Assembly (NCBI GenBank): GCA_021286855.1
Contig: JAJTBO010000002.1
Span: 62,001-126,000 of the forward strand
Direction of reading: 5' to 3'
Length of the DNA: 64,000 nucleotides
Source: Hyphomicrobiales bacterium
Lineage (GTDB): Bacteria > Pseudomonadota > Alphaproteobacteria > Rhizobiales > Ancalomicrobiaceae
Numbering within the stretch: the stretch's first letter is position 1; each line of letters starts with the position of its first letter. The position numbers and the translations under genes were made by a program. This document shows, one piece after another, positions 10,065 through 19,741 of this stretch. The notes beneath the pieces are model-generated. The model did not search any database. It was not told the DNA's origin and was given only the letters and a program-made list of their open reading frames with translations.

Positions 10065-10360
10065 CGTGGTTGGGCTCTCCGATCGTCGAGGCGCGATCCC
10101 CTCCGACCGGACCCGACCCGTCACCTTTGCCACGGCCGGCGCGGCATTTCCATCTTCGATCGCTTTCGGCGCGGCGGCGAGGGCTCGCCCCTGCGACGAA
10201 GGAGGGGTTTACGGCTCATGACCCAACGTCTATCAAGGCTCGCTTCGCGGGGGATTGCGTCCCTCGTCTGCGAGAGAGGGGGTGACGGGCGCCTGCGTCC
10301 CGTCGACGGCCGTCCCGACCTCGCCGGCCGTTTCTCTCATGCTCGAGGAGGAATCCCCTC
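10065..10360. other. intergenic region upstream of glnD and of the 58-aa membrane protein gene
   Basis: Divergent intergenic stretch that must hold the glnD promoter and probably the promoter of the small membrane protein gene. No clear -35/-10 pair could be picked out. A 48-codon open frame (10218-10364) with an upstream AAGGAGGGG overlaps the next start codon as TCATGA. It may be a leader peptide, but its sequence resembles no protein I know. Confidence 0.4.
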
Positions 10361-10537
10361 ATGACCTTTCTCATTCCTGCTCTTCTCGCCATCGTGATCT
10401 GGGTCGCCGCCACCGTGGTGTTCGGCTATGCCGGCCTGATCATCGGCGCGCTGATCGCCGTCGCCGCGATGTACGCCTTCATCCTGGCGCTGACCGCGTC
10501 CGGCATGTTCGCCAAGAAGGGCGGCTCGGCGCACTGA
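10361..10537 (+). CDS. small hydrophobic membrane protein, 58 aa, function unknown
   Basis: Short gene supported by a strong ribosome binding site (GAGGAGGA, 8 bp before ATG) and a strong terminator immediately downstream. The product starts MTFLIPALLAIVIWVAATVV. It has two adjacent hydrophobic segments (about 4-20 and 24-47) separated by FGYAG, then a short basic tail, FAKKGGSAH. This predicts a two-helix inner-membrane hairpin. I do not recognise a family. No neighbour shares its strand closely, so it is probably a monocistronic unit. It could be a stress or envelope microprotein, but that is a guess. Confidence 0.72.
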   Translation: MTFLIPALLAIVIWVAATVVFGYAGLIIGALIAVAAMYAFILALTASGMFAKKGGSAH

Positions 10538-10561
10538 GCGACGCGAACGTTGCGAACGACG

Positions 10562-10594
10562 AAGGGGCGACCTGGTCGCCCCTTTTGTTTTTTC
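10562..10594 (+). terminator. rho-independent terminator after the 58-aa gene
   Basis: A perfect 10-bp stem (AAGGGGCGAC paired with GTCGCCCCTT) with a CTG loop is followed by TTTTGTTTTTT. This is the most canonical intrinsic terminator in the window. It begins 24 bp after the stop codon. The opposite-strand gene that ends at 10612 converges on it. Confidence 0.88.
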
Positions 10595-10611
10595 GGAACC
10601 CGCGGGAGGGG

Positions 10612-11544
10612 TCAGAGGCTCGCCTTCAGGGCCAAGAGGCCGACCAGGAAGGCGTCGCGCCGCGCCGCCAGATCGGCCATCGACCGGTCGCCCGCCTCCT
10701 CGCGGATGGCCGCCTCGATCAGCGGCAGGGTTTCCGGGGTGAGGTTCGGCGAGCCGAGATCGTCCCACCAGGTCTGAACCGGACCGCCGAGATGTTTCAG
10801 AAAATGACCGATGCCGCCCTCGCCGCCGCCGAGGTGGAAGGTCAGCGAGGGGCCCATCAGCGCCCATCTGAGGCCCGGTCCCTGCGACAGCGCCTCGTCG
10901 ACGTCGGCGGCGCTCGCCACGCCTTCGAGCACCAGATGCAGAGCCTCGCGCCAGACCGCGCCCTGCAGGCGGTTGGCGATGTGGCCGGTCACTTCCTTGT
11001 TCAGACGGATCGGATATTTGCCGATCGACCGATAGAAGGCGATGGCGGCCTCGATGGTCGAACCCGCCGTCGAACGACCGCCGACCACCTCGACCAGCGG
11101 CACGATGTGCGGCGGATTGAAGGGATGGCCGATGACGCAACGCTCGGGATGGGCGCAGGCGCCCTGGACGTCGCTCATCTTCAGCCCGGACGAGCTCGAG
11201 GCGATGATCACGTCCGCCGGCAGGGCGGCGTCGAGGCGCGCGTAGAGATCGCGCTTCAAGGCGACGTCTTCCGGGCCGCTCTCCTGAACGAAGTCGACGC
11301 CGTCGAGCGCCAGCGATCCCTCCGGCAGGATCGTCAAACGGTCGAGCTTGGCCCCCTCGGCCAGACCGATCTTCTCGACGACGGGCCAGAACCGGCGGAT
11401 CGTCGCCTCGATCCGTTCCTTCGATCCGGGCGCGGGATCGGTGACGACGACGTCGAACCCCTGTCCGAGAAACCACGCGGCCCAGCTCGCGCCGATCGTC
11501 CCCGCGCCGACCACGCCGATGCGTTCGATTTTTCCTGCGGTCAT
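10612..11544 (-). CDS. 3-hydroxyacyl-CoA dehydrogenase family NAD-dependent oxidoreductase
   Basis: Dehydrogenase of 310 aa. The Rossmann domain contains IGVVGAGTIGASWAAWFLGQGF (GxGxxG) and an acid residue in VVVTDPAPG for NAD. The conserved HPFNPPHIVPLVEVVGG segment follows, then the helical C-terminal domain with KEVTGHIANRLQGA. Single-domain proteins of this kind include L-carnitine 3-dehydrogenase, L-gulonate dehydrogenase/lambda-crystallin and short 3-hydroxybutyryl-CoA dehydrogenases. The HPFNPP...LVEVVGG wording is closest to the carnitine/lambda-crystallin type. Substrate not assigned. No pathway genes adjoin it. Confidence 0.85.
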   Translation of the reverse strand: MTAGKIERIGVVGAGTIGASWAAWFLGQGFDVVVTDPAPGSKERIEATIRRFWPVVEKIGLAEGAKLDRLTILPEGSLALDGVDFVQESGPEDVALKRDLYARLDAALPADVIIASSSSGLKMSDVQGACAHPERCVIGHPFNPPHIVPLVEVVGGRSTAGSTIEAAIAFYRSIGKYPIRLNKEVTGHIANRLQGAVWREALHLVLEGVASAADVDEALSQGPGLRWALMGPSLTFHLGGGEGGIGHFLKHLGGPVQTWWDDLGSPNLTPETLPLIEAAIREEAGDRSMADLAARRDAFLVGLLALKASL

Positions 11545-11785
11545 GTTCAGATCTCCGTCCGCGCAATCTCCTTCGACGGCCGCCTCGAAAGGGCGGCGGG
11601 GACTCGGCGCGACGGCTCACCATAGTCCTTAAGCCGATACCACCGTGCGTGGCGAAATGTCACTCGAGACGGCCGGCTACGGGCCCGCCGCGGCCGCTGC
11701 GCGCGGACCGGTGGGCGCGATGGACAAATCACCGACGACGGGTGTCCAATCGGCCGTTCACGACGATGCCGGAGGGATCTTCCGA

Positions 11786-12409
11786 ATGTATGTCGCCCCG
11801 TCTTTCGCCATGAGCGACCCGGTCGAGATCCGCGCCGCGATCGAGGCCTGCGGGCTCGCGCAACTGGTCACGGCAGGGGCGACCGGCCTCGCCTGCACAC
11901 CGCTGCCGCTGCTCTTCGACGCGAACGAAGGCGACTTCGGAACGCTCTACGGGCACATGGCGCGGGCGAACCCGCAATGGCGCGAGACCTCGCGAGGGGA
12001 AGCGTTGGCGATCTTCATGGGGCCGGACGCCTATGTCTCGCCGTCCTGGTATCCGAGCAAGCGGCGCGACGGCCGAGTGGTTCCGACCTGGAACTACACG
12101 GCCGTCCACGTCTACGGCCGGGTCGACTTCATCGACGACGCCGAGCGTCTGCGCGAGGTGGTGCGGCGGCTGACCGATCGGCGCGAGGGCGGGCGGGCCG
12201 AGCCCTGGTCGATCGACGACGCTCCGGCCGACTTCGTCGCGGCGCAGCTGCGGGGGATCGTCGGCGTGCGGTTGGTCGTGACCCGGATCGAGGCGAAACG
12301 GAAGATGAGCCAGAACCGGACGGCGGAAGATCGGGCCGGCGTGAAGACGGGGCTCGCCGCGAGCGCCGACGCGCGAGATCGGGCGGCGAGCGAATTCGTG
12401 CCGGAGTGA
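11786..12409 (+). CDS. PaiB-like FMN-binding split-barrel protein
   Basis: Protein of 207 aa resembling Bacillus PaiB, annotated in the family as an FMN-binding negative transcriptional regulator. It starts MYVAPSFAMSDPVEI and has LPLLFDANEGDFGTLYGHMARANPQW. The hallmark AIFMGPDAYVSPSWYPSK and VPTWNYTAVHVYGRV follow; KRKMSQNR lies near the C-terminus. The start was placed at 11786 because GGAGGG precedes it at 9 bp and family members begin MYxP. The alternative frame from 11645 adds 47 unsupported residues. Whether it truly regulates transcription or is an oxidoreductase-like flavoprotein is unclear. Confidence 0.88.
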   Translation: MYVAPSFAMSDPVEIRAAIEACGLAQLVTAGATGLACTPLPLLFDANEGDFGTLYGHMARANPQWRETSRGEALAIFMGPDAYVSPSWYPSKRRDGRVVPTWNYTAVHVYGRVDFIDDAERLREVVRRLTDRREGGRAEPWSIDDAPADFVAAQLRGIVGVRLVVTRIEAKRKMSQNRTAEDRAGVKTGLAASADARDRAASEFVPE

Positions 12410-12530
12410 GAGGGGGCGGTAAGGAGTTTCCGCTTCGGCGAAGAAGGGGCCGTGCGAGGTGGCTGCCTCACCCGGCCCGGCGCGGGGGCGCCGGGCGTTC
12501 GTCGCTCGCGAAGCTCCACCGGACGTCTTC

Positions 12531-12558
12531 GTTCTCCCTCGCGGGAGCGAGGGAGAAC
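12531..12558. terminator. hairpin between convergent paiB-like gene and maeB
   Basis: A perfect 12-bp inverted repeat (GTTCTCCCTCGC, loop GGGA, GCGAGGGAGAAC) lies six bases from the maeB stop codon in a convergent junction. It has no T-run on either side. It may act as a bidirectional terminator or an mRNA 3' stabiliser. Confidence 0.55.
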
Positions 12559-12564
12559 CGCCGT

Positions 12565-14850
12565 TCACCCATTGATGTCATAGGCCGCGACGGCGGCCAT
12601 GTTGACGAGATCGGCGTCGCGCGCGCCGAGGGGCACGATCTGCACCGACTTGTCGAGACCGACCAGCAGCGGCCCGATCACCGTCGAGCCGCCGAGGATG
12701 CGCAGCATGCCGGTGACGATGGTCGCGGCGTGGATCGCCGGCATGATCAGCACGTTGGCCGGACCCTTCAGGCGGCAGAACGGATAGGCCGCCATCTTGG
12801 CCGGATCGAGCGCCACGTCGGCCGACATCTCGCCGTCGTATTCGAAGTCGACACGGCGGCGGTCGAGGATCTCGATCGCCTCCTTCACCGACGCCGTGCG
12901 CACGCCCGGCGGCTGGCCGAAGTTCGAATAGGCGAGCAGCGCGACGCGCGGCTCGTAGCCGAGGCGGCGGGCCGCGCCGGCGGCTTCCTCGGCGATGTCG
13001 GCGAGCTCCTCGCCGGTCGGCAGCTCGGTGATCGAGGTGTCGGCGACGAGCACGGTGCGGCCGCGGGCGAGCACCAGCGACAGGCCGATGACGCGGTGGC
13101 TCGGACGCGCGTCGACCACCCGGCGAACGTCGTTCAACACCGTGGTGAAGTGACGGGTGACGCCCGACACCATCGCGTCGGCGTCGCCGAGCGCCACCAT
13201 CGAGGAGGCGAAGTAGTTGCGGTCGAGGACCAGACGGGCGCAGTCGCGGTAGAGGAAGCCGGAGCGCTGCTGGCGTTCGTAGAGGTGATCGGTATAGGCC
13301 TTGACGCGCTCGGAGGTGAGCACGTTGACGATCTCGACGCCTTCCGGGATCTCGATGCCGGCGGTGGCCACGGTGGCGGCGATCCGCTCCTCGCGACCGA
13401 CCAGGATGGCGTTGCCGAGGCCCTGGTTGGCGAAGGAGACGGCGGCGCGGATCACCTGCTCTTCTTCACCCTCGGCGAAAACGACGCGCTTGGGCTCGGC
13501 CTTGAGCTTGGAGAAGATGCGCTGCAGCGTGCCGGCGACCGGATCGCGGCGGGCCGACAGGCTCTGGCGATAGGCGACCATGTCGACGATCGGGCGGCGG
13601 GCGACGCCCGATTCCATCGCGGCCTGGGCGACGGCGGCCGGGATCTCGGAGATCAGGCGCGGATCGAAGGGCACCGGGATGATGTATTGCGGGCCGAACT
13701 TCGGACGGACGCCGCGATAGGCGGCGGCGACCTCGTCCGGCACGTCCTCGCGGGCGAGCTGGGCGATGGCGCGGGCCGCCGCGATCTTCATCTCCTCGTT
13801 GATCGTCGTCGCGCGCACGTCGAGCGCGCCGCGGAAGATGTAGGGGAAGCCGAGGACGTTGTTGACCTGGTTCGGATAATCGGAGCGGCCGGTGGCGACG
13901 ATGGCGTCCGGGCGCACGGCGTGCGCCTCTTCCGGCGTGATCTCCGGATCGGGATTGGCCATGGCGAAGATGATCGGGTTCGGCGCCATCGAGGCGACCA
14001 TCTCCTGGGTCAGCGCGCCCTTGGCGGAGAGGCCGAAGAAGATGTCGGCGCCGGCGACGGCCTCGGCGAGCGAACGCGCCTCGGTCTCGACCGCATGGGC
14101 CGACTTCCACTGGTTCATGCCCTCGGTGCGGCCCTTGAAGACGACGCCCTTGGTGTCGCACAGGGTGACGTTCTCGGGGCGAAAGCCCATCGCCTTCACG
14201 AGCTCGATGCAGGCGATGCCGGCGGCGCCGGCGCCGTTGCAGACGAGCTTGGCGTCCTTCATCGACCGGCCGGTCAGATGCAGGGCGTTGATGATGCCGG
14301 CGGCGGAGATGATCGCGGTGCCGTGCTGGTCGTCGTGGAAGACCGGGATGTCCATCAGCTCGCGCAGACGGCTCTCGATCATGAAACACTCGGGGGCCTT
14401 GATGTCCTCGAGGTTGATGCCGCCGAAGGACGGACCGAGGTACTTCACCGCGTTGATGAACTCGTCTGGGTCCTCGGTCGCGACCTCGAGGTCGATCGAA
14501 TCGACGTCGGCGAAACGCTTGAAGAGGACGGCCTTGCCTTCCATCACCGGCTTGGAGGCGAGCGCGCCGAGATTGCCGAGGCCGAGGATGGCGGTGCCGT
14601 TGGAGATGACGGCGACGAGATTGCCCTTCGAGGTGTAGTCGTAGGCCTTCGCCGGATCGTCGGCGATCTCGCGCACCGGCACCGCGACGCCCGGCGAATA
14701 GGCGAGCGCGAGGTCGCGCTGGGTCGCCATCGGCTTGGTCGCCACGATCTCCAGTTTGCCCGGCTTGCCCTGGGCGTGGAACTGGAGGGCTTCCTGATCG
14801 GTGACGGCGAGGCGGGCCGGACGGCTCGCGGGCTTCTCGTTGTGGTCCAT
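12565..14850 (-). CDS. maeB: NADP-dependent malic enzyme with C-terminal phosphotransacetylase-like domain
   Basis: Oxidatively decarboxylates malate to pyruvate with NADP. The 761-aa protein has the MaeB architecture. The malic N-domain covers about 15-150 (DLALAYSPGVAVPVREIADDP, with catalytic Tyr in SPGVA context and Lys in KGNLVAV). The NAD(P)-binding domain covers about 160-425 (FHDDQHGTAII, VCNGAGAAGIACIEL). A PTA-like domain covers about 440-755 (FAEGEEEQVIRAA). In MaeB the PTA part is regulatory, responding to acetyl-CoA, rather than catalytic. It stands alone, divergent from mutS. Confidence 0.95.
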   Translation of the reverse strand: MDHNEKPASRPARLAVTDQEALQFHAQGKPGKLEIVATKPMATQRDLALAYSPGVAVPVREIADDPAKAYDYTSKGNLVAVISNGTAILGLGNLGALASKPVMEGKAVLFKRFADVDSIDLEVATEDPDEFINAVKYLGPSFGGINLEDIKAPECFMIESRLRELMDIPVFHDDQHGTAIISAAGIINALHLTGRSMKDAKLVCNGAGAAGIACIELVKAMGFRPENVTLCDTKGVVFKGRTEGMNQWKSAHAVETEARSLAEAVAGADIFFGLSAKGALTQEMVASMAPNPIIFAMANPDPEITPEEAHAVRPDAIVATGRSDYPNQVNNVLGFPYIFRGALDVRATTINEEMKIAAARAIAQLAREDVPDEVAAAYRGVRPKFGPQYIIPVPFDPRLISEIPAAVAQAAMESGVARRPIVDMVAYRQSLSARRDPVAGTLQRIFSKLKAEPKRVVFAEGEEEQVIRAAVSFANQGLGNAILVGREERIAATVATAGIEIPEGVEIVNVLTSERVKAYTDHLYERQQRSGFLYRDCARLVLDRNYFASSMVALGDADAMVSGVTRHFTTVLNDVRRVVDARPSHRVIGLSLVLARGRTVLVADTSITELPTGEELADIAEEAAGAARRLGYEPRVALLAYSNFGQPPGVRTASVKEAIEILDRRRVDFEYDGEMSADVALDPAKMAAYPFCRLKGPANVLIMPAIHAATIVTGMLRILGGSTVIGPLLVGLDKSVQIVPLGARDADLVNMAAVAAYDING

Positions 14851-14969
14851 CTCTCACTCCGGTGGCGATCCGGGCCGGATCGCCGCTTCGTCTCGGCGCG
14901 GGTTGCGGCGGGCTCGGCGAGCGGCGAAACCACCGCTCTCGCAACTCTCCGACGGCACGAGGGGAGGCG

Positions 14970-14998
14970 ACCATAGTCGCCCCAGTTTGAGCGCTCAA
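14970..14998 (-). promoter_or_regulatory. candidate promoter of maeB overlapping a 12-bp palindrome
   Basis: On the minus strand TTGAGC and TATGGT are separated by exactly 17 nt, about 120 bp upstream of maeB. The -35 half lies in a perfect palindrome, TTGAGCGCTCAA (14987-14998), which could be a regulator site. The rest of the 323-bp maeB-mutS gap shows no other motif I can support. Confidence 0.5.
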
Positions 14999-15173
14999 GC
15001 CGAAGAGCGGCCGGAAACCCTCCCCTTTCGTCTCGAGGCGACGAAAAAGCGGCGTCGAACGGCGCGGCGGCCGTGGACAGCGGCGGTCGCGCGGCGCGAC
15101 CCGGGTCGCCGCACGCCGTCGGCTCGGCTATTGTCGCCGTTCTCCGATCGCGCCTTCCGAGAAGCCCCCGCCG

Positions 15174-17909
15174 ATGACCGATGTTCCGTCCCGCGACGCC
15201 GACCTGCGCCCGACCCCGGTCATGGAGCAGTATCTCGAGATCAAGGCGGCCAATCCGGACAGCCTGCTGTTCTATCGCATGGGCGACTTCTACGAGCTGT
15301 TCTTCGGCGACGCCGAGGAGGCCTCGCGCGCACTCGGCATCGTTCTGACCAAGCGCGGCAAGCACCTCGGCGAGGACATCCCGATGTGCGGCGTGCCGAT
15401 CCATCGCGCCGACGAATATCTGCAGCGGCTGATCGCCCTCGGCTTCCGCGTCGCGGTGTGCGAACAGCTCGAGGATCCGGCCGAGGCGAAGAAGCGGGGC
15501 TCGAAGTCGGTGGTCCGTCGCGACGTCGTCCGGCTGGTCACCCCCGGCACGATCACCGAGGACACGCTGCTCGACGCCGGCTCGGCCAATCATCTCCTGG
15601 CGATCGCCCGGGTCGGGGCGGAGGAGACGACCCGGTTCGGCCTCGCCTGGGTCGACGTCTCGGCCGGCTCGTTCCGGGTCGAGGCGGTCGAGCCGGCGCG
15701 GCTTTCGGCCGAGATCGCCCGGATCGAACCGCGCGAGATCGTGCTTCCCGAAAAGCTGTTCGAGGACGAGACGCTCAAACCGGCGCTCAGGCGCGAGGGG
15801 CTGGCCCTGACCCCGGTCTCGGCGGCGCTGTTCGATCTGGCGACGGCGGAGGCGCGGATCGCCGCCTATTTCGAGGTGGCGGCGCTCGACGGCTTCGGCC
15901 GGTTCGAACGAGCCGAGCTCGCGGCGATCTCGGCCGTCGTCGCCTATGTCGAGAAGACCCAGGTCGGGCTCAAGGCGCGGCTCGAGCCGCCGCGCCGGAC
16001 GAGCGCCGACGGCGACCTGGTCTCGATCGATCCGGGCACCCGGGCCAATCTCGAGATCATGCGCACGCTTTCGGGCGAACGGCGCGGTTCGCTGTTCGGC
16101 GCGGTCGACCGCACCGTGACGCCGAACGGCCAGCGCCTGCTCGCCGAACGGCTGGCCGGACCCTCGACGTCCGTTCGGGTGATCGGCGCGCGGGCCGACG
16201 CGGTCGCCTTCCTGGTCGAGGATCCGACCTTCCGCCGACAGCTGCGCGAGGCGCTTTCGACCGCGCCGGACATGCTGCGGCCGCTCGGCCGGTTGGCGCT
16301 CGGGCGCGGCGGCCCGCGCGATCTCGCCGCGATCGGCCAGGGCCTCGCCGCCGCCGGGGCGATCGGCGCGGCGCTGGCGCGCCTGCCGGTGCTGCCCGAG
16401 GAGCTCGTCCAGGCCCGCGACGCGGCGCTGGAAGCACCTCAGGAGCTCGCCGAGACGCTCGCCGCGGCGCTCGTCGACGAGCCGCCGCATCTGAAGCGCG
16501 ACGGCGGCTTCGTGCGCGCCGGCTGGTCGCTGCCGCTCGACGAGGCGCGCGAACTCTCCGCCGACAGCCGTCGCCTGATCGCCCGGCTCGAGGCCGACTA
16601 CGTCCTCGCGACCGGGATCAAGTCGCTGAAGATCCGGCACAACAACGTGCTCGGCTTCTTCGTCGACACGACCCCGGCGCATGCCGAGAAGCTGCGCGAG
16701 CCGCCGCATCTCGAGCGCTTCGTACATCGCCAGACGCTGGCCAACGCGGTGCGCTTCTCCACCGTCGAACTGGCCGATCTCGAAGCCAAGATCGCTTCGG
16801 CCGGCGAGCGGGCGCTCGGCATCGAGGGCGAGATCTTCGATCAACTGGTCGGCCGCGCCCTCGCCGTGGAGACGCCGATCCGGGCGGCGGCGGAGGCGCT
16901 GGCGCGGCTCGACGTCGCCGCCGGCTTCGCCGACCTCGCCGACCGCGAGAGGTGGGTGCGGCCGATCGTCGAGGAGAGCCTCGCCTTTTCGATCCGGGGC
17001 GGACGGCATCCGGTGGTCGAACAGGCGCTGAAGGCGACGACCGGCGAGCCCTTCGTCGCCAACGACTGCGAGCTCGGCCCCCGCGACGGGGGAGGAGACG
17101 GCCGGCTCCTCGTCGTCACCGGGCCGAACATGGGCGGCAAGTCGACCTATCTTCGGCAGAACGCGCTGATCGCGCTGCTCGCCCAGGTCGGCGCCTTCGT
17201 GCCGGCGACGGCCGCGCGGATCGGCGTCGTCGACAAGCTGTTTTCCCGCGTCGGCGCGGCCGACGATCTGGCGCGCGGGCGTTCGACCTTCATGGTCGAG
17301 ATGGTCGAGACCGCCGCCATTCTCAATCAGGCGGGACGCAACGCGCTCGTCATCCTCGACGAGATCGGGCGCGGCACCGCCACCTTCGACGGATTGTCGA
17401 TCGCCTGGGCGACGATCGAACATCTCGACGCGGTCAACCGCTGCCGAGCGCTCTTCGCCACCCACTATCACGAGCTGACGGCGCTGGCCGACCGGTTGCC
17501 GCGGGTCGGCAACGTCACCTCGGCGGTTCGGGAATGGAAGGGCGACGTCGTCTTCCTGCACGAGATCGTGCCGGGCGCGGCGGATCGCTCCTACGGCATC
17601 CAGGTGGCGCGGCTCGCCGGTCTGCCGGCCAAGGTGGTCGAGCGGGCCAAGGCGGTGCTGCGACAGCTCGAGGACCAGGACCGCAAGGACCGCAAGGGCG
17701 CCTCGCTCGACGAGTTGCCGCTGTTCTCGGCGCTAAAGCCCGCCGTTCCGCCGACGCCGGCGGTGGTCGAGCCGCGCGAGGACCCTCGCTTCGGCCGCCT
17801 CGTCGAGGCGATCGCGGCGATCGATCCCGACGATCTCAGCCCCCGTGCGGCGCTCGAGGCGCTCTATGCGCTGAAGGCGAAGGCCGCGGCGATCGTCGAC
17901 GACGAGTGA
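15174..17909 (+). CDS. mutS: DNA mismatch repair protein MutS
   Basis: Mismatch-recognition ATPase of 911 aa. The N-terminal mismatch-binding domain has the F-x-E motif in GDFYELF (F39, E41). Connector, core and clamp domains follow. The ABC-type ATPase has Walker [10 protein letters not shown] at about 650-658 and Walker B/D-loop [14 protein letters not shown] at about 726-739. The helix-turn-helix dimer region contains THYHELT and [13 protein letters not shown]. Length is as expected. It is divergent from maeB. The LysE-type gene follows 80 bp downstream on the same strand. Confidence 0.97.
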   Translation: MTDVPSRDADLRPTPVMEQYLEIKAANPDSLLFYRMGDFYELFFGDAEEASRALGIVLTKRGKHLGEDIPMCGVPIHRADEYLQRLIALGFRVAVCEQLEDPAEAKKRGSKSVVRRDVVRLVTPGTITEDTLLDAGSANHLLAIARVGAEETTRFGLAWVDVSAGSFRVEAVEPARLSAEIARIEPREIVLPEKLFEDETLKPALRREGLALTPVSAALFDLATAEARIAAYFEVAALDGFGRFERAELAAISAVVAYVEKTQVGLKARLEPPRRTSADGDLVSIDPGTRANLEIMRTLSGERRGSLFGAVDRTVTPNGQRLLAERLAGPSTSVRVIGARADAVAFLVEDPTFRRQLREALSTAPDMLRPLGRLALGRGGPRDLAAIGQGLAAAGAIGAALARLPVLPEELVQARDAALEAPQELAETLAAALVDEPPHLKRDGGFVRAGWSLPLDEARELSADSRRLIARLEADYVLATGIKSLKIRHNNVLGFFVDTTPAHAEKLREPPHLERFVHRQTLANAVRFSTVELADLEAKIASAGERALGIEGEIFDQLVGRALAVETPIRAAAEALARLDVAAGFADLADRERWVRPIVEESLAFSIRGGRHPVVEQALKATTGEPFVANDCELGPRDGGGDGRLLVVTGPNMGGKSTYLRQNALIALLAQVGAFVPATAARIGVVDKLFSRVGAADDLARGRSTFMVEMVETAAILNQAGRNALVILDEIGRGTATFDGLSIAWATIEHLDAVNRCRALFATHYHELTALADRLPRVGNVTSAVREWKGDVVFLHEIVPGAADRSYGIQVARLAGLPAKVVERAKAVLRQLEDQDRKDRKGASLDELPLFSALKPAVPPTPAVVEPREDPRFGRLVEAIAAIDPDDLSPRAALEALYALKAKAAAIVDDE

Positions 17910-17989
17910 GCCCGCCGGTCGACGAAATCCGGGCCCTCGGTTACCGTCGGGACGCCTCGACAGTATCGAAGCCTCAGGGAGCCGCCGCC

Positions 17990-18616
17990 ATGCTCGCGCA
18001 CGTCGATCTTCCGCTCGTGCTCGCCACCGCGCTGGCGGTCGTGGCGAGCCCTGGTCCCTCGACGCTGGCGATCGCCGGAACGGCGATGGAGCGCGGACGC
18101 CGGCACGGCCTCGTCCTCGCGTCCGGCATCTCGATGGGGTCGCTGACCTGGTCGGTCGCCGCCGCGCTCGGCCTCGGCGCGGCGATGTCGGCCAACGCCT
18201 GGGTCTTCGAAACCTTGCGCTGGGCGGGCTGTCTCTATCTCGGATATCTGGCGGCGCGCTCGGCGCGGTCGGCGCTTTCGCCGAACGGCGCGCCGCCGCG
18301 CGCCTTGGGAACGCACGAGCTGCCCCGGACGTTCCTCGCCGGATACGCGCTCCACATCACCAATCCGAAGGCGATCCTGTTCTTCGGCGCGCTCTACGTC
18401 CTCGGCGTGCCGACGGAGGCGAGCGCCGGCGAACTGGCGACGGTGGTCGTGGCGGTGTGGCTGCAGAGCGTCCTCGTCTTCCACGGCTACGCGCTGCTCT
18501 TCTCCCATCCGTGGGCGAGCCGCGCGTTTCTGCGGTTCCGTCGGCGACTGGACGCGCTCTTCGCGATCGGCTTCGGCGTGGCCGGCCTCAAACTGATGAC
18601 GGCCAACCTGCGCTGA
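17990..18616 (+). CDS. LysE/RhtB-family amino-acid exporter
   Basis: Inner-membrane exporter of 208 aa with about six hydrophobic segments. It carries the N-terminal family signature VASPGPSTLAIAGTAMERGRRHG and ASGISMGSLTW, and the central LHITNPKAILFFGAL, where NPKAxLF is diagnostic. The start at 17990 follows CAGGGAGCC. Substrate cannot be told from sequence; family members export Lys/Arg, Thr, homoserine lactones or Leu. Its stop is 2 bp from the stop of the convergent olsB. Confidence 0.9.
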   Translation: MLAHVDLPLVLATALAVVASPGPSTLAIAGTAMERGRRHGLVLASGISMGSLTWSVAAALGLGAAMSANAWVFETLRWAGCLYLGYLAARSARSALSPNGAPPRALGTHELPRTFLAGYALHITNPKAILFFGALYVLGVPTEASAGELATVVVAVWLQSVLVFHGYALLFSHPWASRAFLRFRRRLDALFAIGFGVAGLKLMTANLR

Positions 18617-18618
18617 GC

Positions 18619-19581
18619 TCAGACGGCGCGACGCGTGCCGTCGGCGCCGTAGAAGTCGACGTAGCGCTGGGAGATGTTCTTCACCGGCACGACGATGAAG
18701 ACGTCGGTGGTGCCGAACTGGTGGTCGACCACCGCGCCGTCGCCGACCTTGGCGCCGACGCGCAGATAGCCCTTGATCAGCGGCGGCAGCGCCTTCATCG
18801 CGGCGCGCGGGTCGATCGCCTCTTCCGAAAGGCGGTCCATGGCGACGTAGCGATGCGGCAGGGCGCGGACGTTCCATTCGGCGTCGGCGCCGCAGTGGCG
18901 GTGCAGGAAGGAGAGCGGCAGGGCGAGACGGCGGGGGTCGACGCCCTCGAGGCTGGCGCAGCCGATCATCGCGCCGATCCGGTGGCGGTGGACGTAGGCC
19001 CAGATGCCCTGCCAGAGCAACTCGAGCGTGCGCTTGCCGCGCCACGCCGGCAGGACGCAGGAGCGGCCGAGCTCCAGGAACTCGACGTCGGGCTTCGACG
19101 CCAGGAGCCGGGAGAGGTCGAATTCGCTCTCCGAATAGAAGCCGTCGTGACGTTCGGCGACGGAGCGGCGCAGCACCCGATAGGTGCCGACGATGCGCGG
19201 CCGGGGCTTGCCGAAGGGCTTGGCCTCCGGGGAATCGTGATCGAGCACCAGGATGTGGTCGCAGATCGCGTCGAAGGCGTCGGCGTCGCGGCGCGTCACC
19301 ATGGTCCAGGCGTCGGGGATCGCCGACATCTCTTCGTAGAAGACGCGGTAGCGCAGCTCCTGGGCGCGCTTCACCTCGCCGACGGTGCGGGCGAGGCGCA
19401 CCTCGAGATTGCCGATGCGGCCGAGCGGCGCTTCGCGGAAGGTCTTGCCGAGCGGTCCGACCGGCAGCGGCACGCCGATGCCCGGCAGCACGTCGACGCG
19501 ACCGGCGGGCAGGCGACGGGGCGGCACGAAGCGACCGAGAAGACGGGTCGGAGAAGCGGCGGAAGCGGCGGCGCGAGGCAT
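18619..19581 (-). CDS. olsB: L-ornithine N(alpha)-acyltransferase OlsB-like GNAT protein
   Basis: Predicted first enzyme of ornithine-lipid synthesis, acylating ornithine with 3-hydroxyacyl-ACP. The GNAT-like core (from about residue 60) contains LEVRLARTVGEVKRAQELRYRVFYEEMSA, a family signature. FLELGRSCVLPAWRGKRTLELLWQGI and IGCASLEGVDP follow, as in OlsB/hemolysin-like acyltransferases. The start MPRAAASA (320 aa) was chosen because GAAAGG precedes it; a frame from 19671 adds 30 acidic/Ser residues. No olsA homologue adjoins. It lies about 160 bp downstream of a hybrid kinase on the same strand. Confidence 0.85.
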   Translation of the reverse strand: MPRAAASAASPTRLLGRFVPPRRLPAGRVDVLPGIGVPLPVGPLGKTFREAPLGRIGNLEVRLARTVGEVKRAQELRYRVFYEEMSAIPDAWTMVTRRDADAFDAICDHILVLDHDSPEAKPFGKPRPRIVGTYRVLRRSVAERHDGFYSESEFDLSRLLASKPDVEFLELGRSCVLPAWRGKRTLELLWQGIWAYVHRHRIGAMIGCASLEGVDPRRLALPLSFLHRHCGADAEWNVRALPHRYVAMDRLSEEAIDPRAAMKALPPLIKGYLRVGAKVGDGAVVDHQFGTTDVFIVVPVKNISQRYVDFYGADGTRRAV

Positions 19582-19741
19582 CGACGAACCTTTCGAGGCG
19601 AATGTGCGCGCCTCGGGTTCGCTTTCCTTCGACCGGTTCGAATCGGGCTCGGGTGAGGGGCCGGGCGGCATTCATCCGAAAAACCACGCGCTCGCGACAG
19701 TCCGGTGACGCTGGCGCGACGAAACCGTGACGGCCTCGGGC

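Noticed and set aside
14544-17561. 1005-codon open frame on the minus strand over mutS
   Set aside because: Shadow frame opposite mutS; Arg/Asp/Gly-rich without motifs.
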